This document shows, piece by piece, positions 24,493 to 36,282 of a DNA stretch of 64,000 bases (position 1 is its first letter; each line of letters begins with the position of its first letter). The notes beneath the pieces were generated by a model that did no database searches, had not been told where the DNA came from, and saw only the letters and a list, made by a program, of their open reading frames with translations. This DNA comes from Ceratodon purpureus (Eukaryota > Streptophyta > Bryopsida > Pseudoditrichales > Ditrichaceae): assembly GCA_014871385.1 (NCBI GenBank), contig CM026423.1, forward strand, positions 19,457,690-19,521,689, written 5' to 3'. A program made the translations under genes and the position numbers.

Positions 24493-25323
24493 ATTTCTCA
24501 TGATTGCTACAGTTTCGTGAACAGAAGAAAGTTTCAATGGACCTTCTAGCTTCGAAGTAGTGAATTCAATCAAGAGTGACTGATCCCTACTGTGTTAGGA
24601 CCGAGTGTTACTTGGAACCTGGATCCCCGATCTTGCTTCACCGGGTGACATTTAGAAGCTACGCAAACAGTTAGCGCTGAAAGGCAAACAGTCGTGGTGA
24701 TTTGTTTTGTACATGTAGGCACAGCCGTTTTTCCTTACTGTAAATCAAACTGCAATGTGTATACGTCAGATCTGGTATAAGACAATGGAACTTACTGATA
24801 ACGTTTTGCACTTCAAGATATTTCAATGTCGATGATAAGTTGTATGCGTCGTGGACCTTAAATATCGAACCCAATGAAAATGACTCACAAGCTTTTGCTC
24901 CGGGTCCAGTATTGAAGCCCGGTGTCGTGGCGGGTATGCACCCCAAACACTTGTAAGAATCCGTTGCAACGATTTTACTTACCCAGTGATAAATAACGCG
25001 GAAATTTCTAACCGCAGTGATCGAGTAATGGATGAACAAAGGGATAACGGTAAGATCTAAGTCTAACAGGTAAAACCCCTCCGCGGTACAAAGTCCATGT
25101 TACTGAGCAAAGCAGCGAACTATTATAATCTGGACGCGTGTCATAAGGGGACACGTCGAAATTTTTTTCTCTAAATTGGACGGACACAGTGGCCCACTGT
25201 ATCTGATTTTCGACGCTCCCTCGCACTGTTCACAGTGGGGCCTTTTGGATATTCGCGTCCTCCAATCAGGTCGCTTGGTGGGAATAGAATGAACACCGAG
25301 AACACTGGTTTGGTGTTAAGGCC
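24493..25323 (+). other. CACTA 3' untranslated and subterminal region
   Basis: Between the last stop codon and the right terminus. It contains GC-rich patches such as GGGTCCAGTATTGAAGCCCG (about 24901) and subterminal motifs of the CACCGAG/GGTGT type from about 25290. No further gene is seen. Confidence 0.6.
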
Positions 25324-25353
25324 CGGTGTACTTGATGGCATTTTGCACTAGTG
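25324..25353 (-). repeat. CACTA 3' terminal inverted repeat
   Basis: Read inward on the minus strand it begins CACTAGTG, then AAA at the same place as at the left end, and TACACCG again at positions 24-30. It is immediately followed outside by the AAT duplication. Confidence 0.9.
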
Positions 25354-25356
25354 AAT

Positions 25357-28300
25357 GTATAGTGGATACATTTTAATTTTTTGAATTTAGGCAAACTTTT
25401 ATTGTGTATATACAACAATAATATAAAGCAAATAGTTGAAATATATTGTTATTTTATTATTTATTACATAATTTGTTTCTTGATTACATGTCTTTTCTTG
25501 AATTTGTTCGGAAAGGTTGTAGCATAAGTTTGACATATGTGAGTGATAAAAATATTTAAAAATAAAAAAGGTTTGTAAAGTTAAAAACAATGTTCTTTGT
25601 TACAATCATTATATTAACTCTTTCATGACCATTCTTGTTTTTAGAAGTTGAGGTTTTTTTGAGGGGTCTGAATGTACTTTGTAGTGCATTGAACAAATCA
25701 AGGGTCAAAAATGAGATCCAACCGTATAAATGTGTAGTGAACTTAGTATACATGCTAGTGGTTAGATATGGGTGAAATCTACCATATGAACTAGAGTATT
25801 ATGATGTTCTTGGTCAAGTCTAGTACACAACGTATACATGACCTTTGAGTATTTCACTAGAATTAAAGACTAAGAGATCCAAATTTGGGCAAAACACATG
25901 AGATCGATATTGTAGAGAGTTTGAAGATCTATTCAAAAACACCACGAGCGTTGCATTTCAAGCATTTATGAAACGGAAATCGTCAAAAGGGACCAAAAAC
26001 TAGGTTCCATGTATACGGTAGCATTCGAAAAATAAGGGAGGTAATGGAAGCGAATACAATCTAATTGAAAAATCGGACATGGTTGCATTGAGCAGAGGCC
26101 AATCCTTGACGTAGAATCATCGTGCAAACAACCTAAGGCTGATTCTTTTTTAGGGGATTTTAAGTTGTACATATACATACGGTTTGATAGATGGTGTTGG
26201 GTTGCCAAAGGAAATCAACTCCTTTTTTGTCGACGGAGCTTACTAGCTATCATATTTCAATTTCATCGCCATTTATAATTAGCTCTACCGGGCGCAATAC
26301 GAGTCCAACCGCATCCCTATTTTGTGGAGTAGATTGAGCACACATTTGTCCTCCAACATTGTTCTATACCATTTTGTTATTTCTATATGGATTTTACTCA
26401 ATTGTAGAATAACCACACTTCAACGACCATATTTGGTTGATTGGTCATGAAAAGGTTAAATAAACCAATAACAAAATTTATAACACAATACTACAAGGCA
26501 ATTTTTTTTGGACCAAGATCAAACTATTTAGTGTTGTTTGTTCCACCACTAAACCTATGTTTATAGGACAAAGAAGTTATTATATGGATTAATTTATATA
26601 AGATTCATGAACATATAATATATTTGGATTACTCTAGATTTCAAATATGAAAAATGCCATTCTTTATAATTATGCTTATACATTCTTCTCTTTACCTCAT
26701 ATTATAGATATTTTTTAATAATTATCATTTTTCTATTTTGTACTGTTGTTAAAACAATGAAATCAAAAGCTCATTTATACCAATTTCAAAAGAAATAACA
26801 ACATTGAATATGTTTTTGTGCCATTTATCTTACATAATGTGAATACATCAAAATAATAGCATGAATTTTCAAGTGCATCATTCATTTATCATTTAGAAGT
26901 TTTTAATTTTGTATCCCTATATTACATATAATTTCTAAAATGACTTCAATTTTTGACTTGCAAATTGAATCCTAAATTTTACACATACACACACATACAT
27001 ATATATACATAAATAAATACATGGCTATAATAATTTACTAAAAATGAAGAATTATACCTACAATAATTATAAAAGTTTTGCAATATACATAATGCTTATA
27101 CAAATATATTACTGATTCAGAATAAAATACAACACCAAAAACTTATAGCCTTATATATCTTTTTAAAGTGCCATTAAGTGGAATTAATTTGCATTGTACA
27201 TAAGCCAGTAATGCCACTACGTCGATTCAAATTCTCTATCAATACACATGACCAAATGTATTTATAAAAATACATAACTATGTAAATATAAATATATAAA
27301 TAACCAAATGTAAATATAAATATAAATACCATTCAATCACATCATGATGGACATTATTTAAAACTCACAAGGCAAAGACAAGTGTCAATGATGTCACTTC
27401 CACTCCTGCCCCTAATATGATCTAACCCTACTCTCTCTCGCGCCAAAGTTAGCTCCTCCACGTTTCCCCCAGCAATTGGCTTTGCAGTCACAGCCAGCCA
27501 TGCTGCCCATGACCCTGGACGTTCATGCAAACATATCCTGGCATGGCCCCATGCAGCACTTGCACCAACGATCTTTCTGTCAATCTGGGAGCTCGGCGAA
27601 GATCCACCCCTGATCTCACACTTCCTCTCAGAAAGTGGGGGCCTCCTCGTCTGACTCATGCACACCATGGTCCATGGTGCTCACTCTGATACTCCTGTTA
27701 GCCTGACTGGACGTACTACGTGTGGGAGCTTTCTGTAACTACAAGACTAGACTAGTATGTGCATCACTTTGCAAACACACCGAAGACAGGGCATAACTTA
27801 GCTCTTCGTTGCGTTGTGCCCTGTCTTGGGATTGGAAGGGATTGGAACTTAGCAGTGAGAATATAATTTCTGGTCTTAGGGTTCACTCTGAATAGTTAGG
27901 AACTTCGAACAGATTTGTAACGTTGACGGTTGATTAATTAGGGAACAGGTTGTGATGTTTTGCGGTGTGACGTTGCAGTGAAACGTGCAGGGTGAGTTGT
28001 AACGTGGTTTGTGAGGTTGGTTTTATTCAGTTCGAATGTGTACGTGTTTTTAACATCAAACTTATTTTAGTCTGCAAGTTCTATTTCTTAGGTTGTTATC
28101 ATCATGCTCAGCTGTTTCAGTATCACGGTGCAGAGAGTGTTGCAGGGAGTATCGAAAAATTTATAGGTCATCTTGGGCTTCATATTGTAGTTGGAGAGGC
28201 TGAAAAATCGTGACGCCTTCGAGAAATTGAGTAGGTTTAATTTCAGGCAATTGTATTTTATGTGTTTGATAGTTTTGTAAATGGCTTTGTGGAAAGAGGC

Positions 28301-29336
28301 TGTGCAGTTCGTGTTGAATGATTTTATAACTTTATTAAGTGACTTGATAATTGTCAGGTCGTTTTCCACGAACTTGAATTTGCTGGTTTGATTAATCCTG
28401 CAGATTGAAGAGTTTGGATTAACACAAACATTTAGATTTCAACTTGTTTGCTATGAAAGGTAAACAGATTTTTGCAAGTGCTGCTGCCCATGCGTTTGTG
28501 CTAGATCACGAATAGCTGAACTATAGTGCTATGGTATTTCTAGTGTAGAGTTTCAAAATCTGTATTTTATGCCGGCACAGGCAACGATTGTGGGGAGACG
28601 GTTCTCTGAATGCGGCGATGCACGAACACCACTTTTGCTCTTGTAAGTTTCACCTTTACCACCTTTTCTTAAACTTTAGAAACCCTAAGATTAAACTGTA
28701 CATGTTCTTTCACAGTCCTAGTCTCCCGTTTCTGTGTCAATTTGATGTCTTTATTCTGCACTATTTTGTTGATCTCTACTTCTAAGAGATCGCTCTCTCG
28801 TAATAAAGTCCATTTATCTTTGTTTTCAAAATACAAGAACGCTCTGTCTTAGCAACCTTGTCAATTTTCAGATTGCTTCTGCCTCAACAACCCAGTGTCT
28901 CTTACTCTGTGCGAAAACGATGACAATCTGTAAGACCAATAAGAGTACCGGTACTGGGCCCTGTCACAGCAGAAGCTAGCTGACATGTGTGAAATTAATC
29001 CATACTCGTTAACTGAATCATAGCTCAACAGAACATGCATGGAAAATGGAGCATATTTAACTTAATAGTATCAAGAATTAGGAGTGTAACATAAATGATG
29101 TCACATGGATATCAGAATGCAGGGTGCATCTCACCACTGAGCTGTGCAAATGAAAGTAGCCAGACCAATTAGTGCTATAATCATGTAAATTAGAGCACCT
29201 AATAACGACGACTTCATCATGCAGTGCACAGTAAAAACGTTTCTAACATGATCTCCAAGCAGCCCAGTTGCCAGATCAAAATGGCAGATCATGAAGGATG
29301 AGCTGTAAATGTACCCTCAAATATTCATAGGAATAA
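25357..29336. other. Noncoding DNA between the CACTA element and the FPF1-like gene
   Basis: 25357-27350 is strongly AT-rich with nothing recognised. From about 27380 to 28950 the composition is more balanced and contains CpG, as in genic or promoter DNA. A minus-strand frame at 27354-27668 has no recognisable domain and I do not call it a gene. A noncoding transcript or a diverged gene remnant is possible. Confidence 0.4.
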
Positions 29337-29379
29337 TTAACAAGTACTCTCGCTAGAAGGTTCAATCCCCAAGCCCTCA

Positions 29380-29721
29380 TCAGGAATCTCTGACGCTGAA
29401 GGAATTGGGGACCTTAACCACAATGTCATACATGTGCATGGTTTTAATGTAGGCGAATGACTTGGGTAAGGAAATGAGATCGTTACTGGAGTCGCTCTTG
29501 TGGTACTGGCGCAGGTTGGAGTCACCGGCGTAGTAGCGAGTCCATCCCTTCTCCCTCAACCTCTGCTCCAGTTGATCGTAGTTTGTGATGGCCTCGTTAG
29601 TGGCAACATGCACCAGCACCTTGCGGCGCACGCCTGTCATGTTCCTGTTGTCTACCGGCTCGGCCAATGGATTCTCAACCAGCCTTGTAACTCCATCTTT
29701 GAACATCCACACTCCACCCAT
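29380..29721 (-). CDS. FPF1-like protein (flowering promoting factor 1 family)
   Basis: A complete single-exon 113-residue protein, the usual size for the family. The conserved blocks are in order: MGGVWMFKDGVTRLVENP at the start, then RRKVLVHVATNEAIT, a W-RYY segment (GWTRYYAGDSN), QYHK, LISLPKSFAYIK, MHMYDIVVKV and a short RDS end. In seed plants FPF1 proteins are small proteins linked to flowering time, gibberellin responses and growth. What they do at the molecular level is not clear. The gene is intact and has no transposon within 3 kb on either side that I can recognise. About 2 kb upstream on the same strand is a CTATAAAG motif (near 31812-31818), which could belong to a distal promoter only if a 5' leader intron exists; that is speculation. 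Confidence 0.92.
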   Translation of the reverse strand: MGGVWMFKDGVTRLVENPLAEPVDNRNMTGVRRKVLVHVATNEAITNYDQLEQRLREKGWTRYYAGDSNLRQYHKSDSSNDLISLPKSFAYIKTMHMYDIVVKVPNSFSVRDS

Positions 29722-32670
29722 TCAGTTGATCTTCTTTTATCAATGTCTTACTGTTGAATGTTGTCGATTTTCACCTCGTAACTAATCCTGCACAACATTA
29801 ATCTGAGAGGAACATGCATGGCTCAGTACTCCCAAACGATCGGAGGGCTACAACATTGTAATATGCACGACAAGTAATGATAGATACCGGGGACACTGCT
29901 TGTGAAGGGTTACGGCAAAGTTCATGAACTAATAATTTCATCAAATTTCTTGAAGGTTATTTAAAAAATTTACTAGTGCGGAGATAAGACTGTAATTTAT
30001 TTATTAAGTTCTCACAAACCAAACAAGTTGCTCTTTCAGTCTCGCGAAAGATTTCCGTTCTCACTGGTAGTGCCGATGACAAGGCAACATGACGACGCAT
30101 GTTACTGTCAGTCTGTGTGTGGTGGAGTAAGCAACATCTTCGTTAGGTCTCGTCAATGAGAACCATATGTTCAAAATTTCTAACTTATTTATGAAGCTTC
30201 AACAAGCTTCACAGCGCCTTAATTAACCCTCTTCCATGTTAGTCATATGTTACAACCGAGTCTAATAATAGCCAACAGCTTGAGCGCAAATTTCTCGAAT
30301 CTTTATCTGACAAAACAAACTTCTGAAACTCACCGCTAAAATTCAAATTTCATAATCTTACATATAATCTAACAAAACCATACTGGTACCAAATATGTTC
30401 CAGAGTTCGAACTACTAACAACTCCCATCAAAATCTTGGAGAGTTTATATATTTCCCAGAAGGGAAAAGATACCAAACTAAACAGTATACAACCCATTTC
30501 AGAGAAAAGCAACCCTTATCAACCCAGATTATACCAAAACCCATCAACAAACGTCCCACCAGTAGCCTACAGTCCCAACTCAAGACTCGCTAAAGAACGC
30601 TGTACAAGGAAATGGCAGGAGCTGGTTTACATGAGCCGATGAGCCGACGGTTGAATCTTTCTCCCGAGGCAGGTAGCACCGCCGCTCCAAACTACTACGA
30701 TATCATCCAACACCATGAGACTCACGACAAAGACTCAAAACATGGCACTTCCATGCCAGTCTGCAAGAATCAAGGGGATCCCATCTCTACTTCTACTAGT
30801 TGGCTGGTACCTCCCGACTCATAATTTCAATTCACACCATCTCCGGGGCGCAGGCTAGCCGTGTGGAATGAGTCCACGCCCACCAACAACTTGCTCTTTG
30901 TACTTGTACACTACTACTTCTACTTCTACAAAGAACTACACTACCGGTACCCCCCGCGCCAGGCATCAGGAAGCGGCCAGTCTAAGAATCCATCCAACAC
31001 ATCTAGACATCTATCGGCGCATAATCAAACGGAGCATAATCTTTACGATGAAAGTGGTCACGGCTCACTGTCACGGCAGTCAAAGGGGTCACACTCCAGC
31101 AGTCCAGCCCAACCTGAGAGCCTGCTTTTGAGTAAGCCCAGCCAAAACTATGGATCGACTCACAAGGCACAACCAGTCATCCATCTAATGCTTGCGTCTC
31201 CCGCTACGATACCAAAACAAAACAAACTCCTTTCACTTTCCTAGCTCCCCCTCCCTCCTTCGTAGCACCCCAAACTTGCACTCACTTCGGTTCTCGAGGC
31301 CATCACGGGACACGCGGCAGCGTCCCAATGTGCTTCTCGCCAGGACTAAGGCGGTCGACGGAACAGAATTCGCTCGCACTGGCATCGATGTTACCGATCG
31401 AACGCTGTTCTCTCCTTCCGAGAGCAACCCTGAGTGGTCGCTGTGGAGACTGGCGTGATTGGATCATGGCCTCGGTTGCATGGCCCCGAAGCCAATCCCC
31501 TGCCAGGAACACATTAAATTGGATCCACTTGCATGAATATCAAATCACGGATGAATCTTTTCTGAGTGTACTTTGGGGGCCCTTTGGAGACAATTAGCCT
31601 ACCGTAGATCACAACTTGAATTGCTCAAGAGGTGTGTGTGTGTGTGTTTTGTTTTCTAACTTAGATTCATTTCCATTCTTTCATGTGGGGGACGGGGCAA
31701 TCTACACCTCACCTGGGCAGGAGTTTCAGGGAGGGAGGGGCTTGGTCTTGTGCAAATTTGGGATTTTGGGATATTGGGAGCCTGGGAGGGGACCAAAGAA
31801 GTGGGGGTTCCTTTATAGGGAAGGGGGTGGGATGGATGATTGATCAAATTGCATATTGCTACCTTGGAAGGAGCTTACCTGGCATTGCATGTGCCATGTT
31901 GGTTTCAACTGGGTTCACTTTCCATGCAAGCCAATGAGGGGGAGCCTCTTGCATTGTTCTTCGCCACCCGCAGTTCAGATTCTTATCCTAATGAAACGAA
32001 CCCCACCGCCTTTCGCCCTTTTCCCTTTACCATTTTCGTTGAGTTAAGTTCTGTGCAGATGGCTGCCCGTTTCTCAGGGGCCGGGGGGGGCAGAGCGCCT
32101 GGGCTGCTGCTGGGCAGCGGGCAGTAGCACGGGGTTCTTGAGTCGATTTCGTCTCAAGAAAGGTGATACCCCCCACGTGACATAGCTTTGTTTCACCTGC
32201 TAACCTCAGAAAATTCCAAGGTTCAAGCGTACTGTCCTTGTATTGATGAAACTTATTACCGAAAGTTTGCATCTGAGACTGGTATCTTTATACTTTTTCC
32301 CCTCTTTCCCATTCACCACCTATCCCTTGAAAATTCCATGAAAATTCCAAGCTTGAAGCATCCTGTCCTTGCATTCATGAAATTTGTCACTAGAAGTCTG
32401 TATCTAATGATCCTTTCCCACCTGGAGGTGCGAAGTAGTTAACAGTTCAGCTATGTGAGTCTGGAAATGAATGGTCTCGAAATGAGCGTTCACACTGAAA
32501 ACGAGTTGTAAGACCTGTACCTAACTTGCAACAAACATGGTGTGATGTGGTATGATTAATCAACCTTGGTGAGACATTGGTGGCACGGTGGTGGGAAGTG
32601 TTTCAGAATTTTAAAACTTGGCATTAATAGTTTACAAAAGGATGAAGAGAGGAAGGTATGGAATAGTTAC
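29722..32670. other. Upstream region of the FPF1-like gene, no other gene seen
   Basis: 29722-30400 is AT-rich. 30400-32450 is more balanced, with CpG, a GT microsatellite near 31632-31647 and a G-rich run near 32080-32120. Several short frames on both strands overlap here, none with recognisable features. It may be promoter or untranslated leader of the FPF1-like gene. Confidence 0.35.
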
Positions 32671-32674
32671 TTAA

Positions 32675-33599
32675 CCCCTAAAGGACCAAGGTGTTTTGGC
32701 ACTTCCAAAACCGAAAACTGCAGATTTTGACCACCGTATGGAAATTGATGTAGGTTTCCAATAAAATTTACATTTCTGGTATTTCCAACCGTAGGATCTT
32801 CAACCTAACTACTTGCATTAACACCATGTCAAATTTCAACTGTTGGATCTTTACCATTTGTGAGATTATAACGTCCAAAGTTTACTGTTTTTTTTTTTGG
32901 GATTTCCTTGAAAGGCATAGTCTAAATAGTGCCAAGGGAGACTTGATGATTGTTACCCCAAACATTTTGCTCATATTTTTTTCCATGTAGGTACCTAAGT
33001 TGGGCACCTCTGTGCAAAATTCTGAAGAATTATTTTGATTTTTTGGCCTTCGTGCAAATTATTTTCCAAAAGCAGATACAAAATCGTCAATATGGTAAAA
33101 CTTACATAACATTAAAGTTTTTTGGTTTGGAAAAAAAGTGAACGGTGAAAAGTTACATCTATGAGTTTGTAAATTTTGGGAAATTTTTTTGGAAAAATTC
33201 CTAAATCTCAAATTTTGACAATTTTTGAAAGGAGAAAATGTAAAATTACAGAAAACTTTGAAGCTTGTCCATATAATTTTTGGAGGCTGACCTTGTAAAA
33301 TTGGTAAACTTTTTGGCTTGGGTCACTTTAGATTTTGAATAATGATTTGGTTATGAACATATTTATAATTTTTTTTTGAAAAAAACCTAATTTTAAGCTG
33401 CCCTAATTTGACTTGAAAGCAAAAATTTCTATATGAAGGTTTTAAAATTGGAATTTGACTTTGAAAATTTTACCACGTACACCTTGCGGTAAAGGGAGCA
33501 TTTAGTAAAAATCTTAGTCAAAAATATTACTTTTAACCCCTTCAACTAGGCTGCCCGAAATAGCAAAAACCCAAATTGGGTTTCCTGGACATTTAGGGG
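32675..33599. mobile_element. TTAA-flanked element A, CCCCTAAA termini
   Basis: Flanked by TTAA on both sides (32671-32674 and 33600-33603), with ends CCCCTAAAGGAC and, inverted, CCCCTAAATGTCC. The inverted repeats are short (8 bp perfect). The 925-bp interior is AT-rich with no protein seen. Shares its terminus with the element at 51666-52479. TTAA duplication with CCC-type ends is the signature of piggyBac-like elements, but TTAA is common in AT-rich DNA, so class assignment is tentative. Confidence 0.5.
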
Positions 33600-33639
33600 T
33601 TAACCACATCTATTAACTTTGACATTTATATGTAACAAT

Positions 33640-35004
33640 AAACAATGACAATATTGGAGATCAAGGGATGTTGCTCGTCCCAACAAGCACCAACATGCAC
33701 CGAGGTCAAAGCTCTCTATTTACACAAGACTCACTATTTACACAAAAGTTTCAACTATTACAACTATTGTGGTAATTTTCTCTATAAAGATTTAAATTAC
33801 TGCAATAGTTGTACTAATTTTATATCAATTTGATAAATGTAGCGTAGAGACTTATTCAAGATAAAGAGAGGATGGACTTTAAAGTAAGTAGGCCTAGTTA
33901 GTCAATTTTACAAAATAAGATTTTTGCTACATTTGCATGAATTTAATAGAGTATGTAGGTCATTTTTTTATATTGGTTATTCTTGACCGTTCAAATACAT
34001 TAAAATTGGGGGGAAGCACAATAAAGTGGACCACCAAGTGCAATATGTGATCACTAGGAAGTGAATATGAAGTGTGCTGTTTTTTATAGCTCAAAGCTGA
34101 TTTTGAGCATTTTGGTGTAGTTTTTGAGCATTTTAGTCACTTTTTAAGGTGTAATAAGGTATCTTACACACATCTCCATGAAAAAAACATCTCCAATTGA
34201 AACTTTATTTGACCCCTAGTTCTAAATCATGAAAATGAACTTTTCCAAAGTCTTGATTTCTTCATTTGGGGCCCTCTATTGTCTTTAGAGGATGTTTTTT
34301 CCAATTTAAAAAACAATGTTTGATGAAAAAAACCTCACAAAAAGTTTCACCAAAAACAGTGTTTTAAAAACGTCCCGGGGATACTTTTCGCCAATCTAGG
34401 ATTGCAAACACGGCCACCCGGATCATTTCTACAAGCGTAATGTACAAACGAAGGACCCCACAAAGTCAAAAGTGATTTCTGTCAAAACTACAATGTAATA
34501 CGGTCACTTTTCCAAATGATTGCATTCACTTTGTTCAACTTTGTGGTGTTCATAGAGGTGTCTCAACTCAACAACTACGAACGCAAATTTCGGAAGTTGT
34601 AGTACATCAAGTCTACTTTCGGTATCTCAAACTTAATTTCCCATCAAGAAGTTTTAGATGCCACTTTCTAGCGTGTTTACACAACATGCTGAAATTGGCA
34701 ATGAGCTAAGCACTTTTCTGGTCCACTTTATTGTGCTTCCCCCCAATTTTATTAACCAAACGTTGATTGAGTCAAGAATTTGGCTTATTCTAAGTGCCTA
34801 TAAATGGGTGTGGTTGTTGATGTCATCTTATTTTGTGCAATGGTACTTGGTCTAATTGTTATTGTTCAATTCATTCCTACACACCCACACCACCTTATTC
34901 AATGATTAATTTTTATACATGCTATGCAAATGAGAGAATAATGAAAGTAGTGCACATGGTTTTTCGTTGGACACAATAGTTCATAAGGCATATTGTCCAG
35001 ACAT
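33640..35004 (+). mobile_element. Copia-like LTR (5' LTR, interrupted)
   Basis: The right boundary is supported: the sequence ends CCAGACA and is followed after two bases by a primer-binding site complementary to initiator methionine tRNA. A TATA box (CTATAAATG, about 34797) lies about 200 bp before the end, as in an LTR promoter, and AATAATGAA further on could serve polyadenylation. The left boundary near 33640 is a guess from composition. The inverted-repeat element 34001-34751 interrupts it, leaving an LTR of about 610 bp. No second complete LTR is found in the window. Confidence 0.5.
34001..34751. mobile_element. Inverted-repeat element nested in the LTR
   Basis: A 33-bp inverted repeat, essentially perfect, at 34001-34033 and 34719-34751 (begins TAAAATTGGGGGGAAGCAC). 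The 751-bp element has no coding capacity. I cannot identify a clear target duplication; the flanks offer only short AT matches. The superfamily is unknown. Confidence 0.7.
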
Positions 35005-35180
35005 GTGGTATCAAGAGCACTAAAGAAGGCTAGAGTAAGAAAGAAACACAAAAGTTAAATTTGGGTCATTGATCAAGATAGTTATTTCAATTAGTCTAAA
35101 GCATGAATACTTGCAGTTATTGATGCTAAGAGGTAAGAACACATGAAGGAAATGACAGTAGAACTTTTTTAAGAACCTAT
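34779..35180 (+). repeat. 402-bp direct repeat, copy 1
   Basis: Nearly identical to 43773-44174 at a constant offset of 8,994 bp, with five substitutions and no gap by eye. It spans the LTR TATA box, the end of the LTR, the primer-binding site and the start of the leader, so it is not itself an LTR. Confidence 0.95.
35007..35019 (+). promoter_or_regulatory. Primer-binding site (initiator Met tRNA)
   Basis: TGGTATCAAGAGC closely matches the common plant Copia primer-binding site TGGTATCAGAGC with one extra A, and sits 3 bp after the LTR end. A second copy is at 44001-44013. Confidence 0.7.
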
Positions 35181-35654
35181 ATAGAGAGAGAGAGAAACTA
35201 CGGTCTCCGGAGGAGACCGAAGTGAATTAAGTGTTTGTTCGATCCCCCACCAATCCAATGCCCACAAGACAAAGGTATGGAAGTAAAGATCTACTCCCCC
35301 CTTTTGAGAGTAGACACTTTAGTCACAAAGTAACCAGTAACCAGTAACCAGTTAAAAGTAACAAGTAAGAGTAGTGATTATCTTCTCAATATTCATTTGA
35401 TTATGATTTTGGACACCAAGCCACGAGCTCATTGTTGGTTGGAGGTGAGCGTTTGTCTCATTAATCTCGTCCGGGTTCGAACCCTGATGGACTCGTTTGA
35501 GTGGATGTGGGGGATGAAGTGGCTTGGTACTGCTGAGTGAGCGATCGCAGGCAGTAGATGAGTTGTGCCAACCAACAGCCCCCTTTGCGAGAAGTTGACA
35601 AGAGACTTCACACCCATATGCTAACAATTTAAATAAAGTAGCTTTAGCTACTAA
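35181..35654 (-). mobile_element. SINE-like element, minus orientation
   Basis: On the minus strand it ends with CTTAATTCAC, a hairpin (stem CGGTCTCC, 35201-35219) and a CT tract (35183-35195). The same order of landmarks closes the SINE-like element at 48187-48535. A tRNA-type B box (GGTTCGAACC, about 35470) is present, but it is palindromic and so does not orient the element; the A box is unclear. It abuts the A-rich 3' tail of the LINE. The 5' limit is uncertain. Confidence 0.45.
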
Positions 35655-35718
35655 ATTTTTTATTTATTTTTATTTTTTTATTTTATTTTTTTTATTTTAT
35701 TATAGTTTTGGGTTTTGA

Positions 35719-36282
35719 CTATGGAGGATCTAATGTTTCGGGTAATGGTTGGTGGTTTTCAATTCTTCTTTTGTGGAGAAGAATAGACATGGCATATTGT
35801 ATGGCAATAGTGTCTATGTTTTTAAAGGTGTTTTTGATGGTAGGCAAAGGTATTTTGAAATTGTCTACAAGTAATTTCATTGATGGAATGTATGAGGTAG
35901 CTCTGGCGCCTGCTGTGATGACAATAACGGGGTCAACTTTCCATCCTCTAGCGGTAATACTGGCAATTAATGGATTGTATTTGTTGGTTTTAGCTTCAAA
36001 TGTTTCTGGTGAGAATCTGTCATTACAGTATGTGAATTCAATGAATTGTATGGTAAGATTGGGGTTTATTTCTGTAAGGGGATTGCTTTGGTATGGTAAA
36101 CCTTTAACGCAAAGAATGTCTGGTCTAAATCTAGAGTTACAATGGCGTCTTTGTGTGTCACATGTGCATGGAAGTAACCAATTGGGAACGGTGTTTTCTG
36201 AGGGTTTATCATTGAAGGTGCCCGCGTTCATTAAAATAAAACAACAAGATTTTTCGGATGAGATTAGTAGTTTTCTAATTTT
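35719..36282 (-). pseudogene. LINE restriction-like endonuclease segment (PD-(D/E)XK)
   Basis: Continues in frame from the RNase H/finger frame after a single stop at about 36282 (TAG where the family would be expected to have Trp). Motifs fit the restriction-like endonuclease of R2-type and Dualen LINEs: a CTCD...RRHC segment, FRPDIL (the PD), then IQFIEFTYC (acidic residue in a strand), then a KTNKYNPLI lysine/tyrosine motif and GWKVDPVIVITAGARAT. It would nick target DNA to prime reverse transcription. The catalytic acidic and lysine residues are present. Ends at a TAG/TAA just before the A-rich tail. Confidence 0.7.

Larger units (their letters stand above)
2386..25353 (+). mobile_element. 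Complete CACTA (En/Spm) DNA transposon, interrupted by a nested element
   Basis: The left end reads CACTAGTG at 2386 and the right end reads CACTAGTG up to 25353, so both termini start with CACTA when read inward. They are flanked by identical 3-bp duplications AAT (2383-2385 and 25354-25356), the duplication length typical of CACTA elements. Subterminal copies of CACCGAAA, CACCGAG and their complements cluster at both ends; such motifs bind TnpA-type proteins in this family. The span is 22,968 bp, but 8,993 bp of this is a Mutator-like insertion plus its duplication, leaving about 13,975 bp. The element encodes TNP1-like (minus), TNP2 (plus) and an unknown third gene (plus). It is clearly more GC-rich than the flanking DNA. 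Confidence 0.95.

Noticed and set aside
27354-27668. 104-codon minus-strand frame
   Set aside because: No recognisable domain, no supporting splice context, and not obviously linked to the FPF1-like gene.
29500-29785. Plus-strand frames of 66-85 codons over the FPF1-like gene
   Set aside because: Antisense to the well-supported FPF1-like coding sequence.
35440-35490. A true tRNA gene
   Set aside because: The B-box-like motif is present but no acceptor stem or complete cloverleaf can be drawn; it fits a SINE better.
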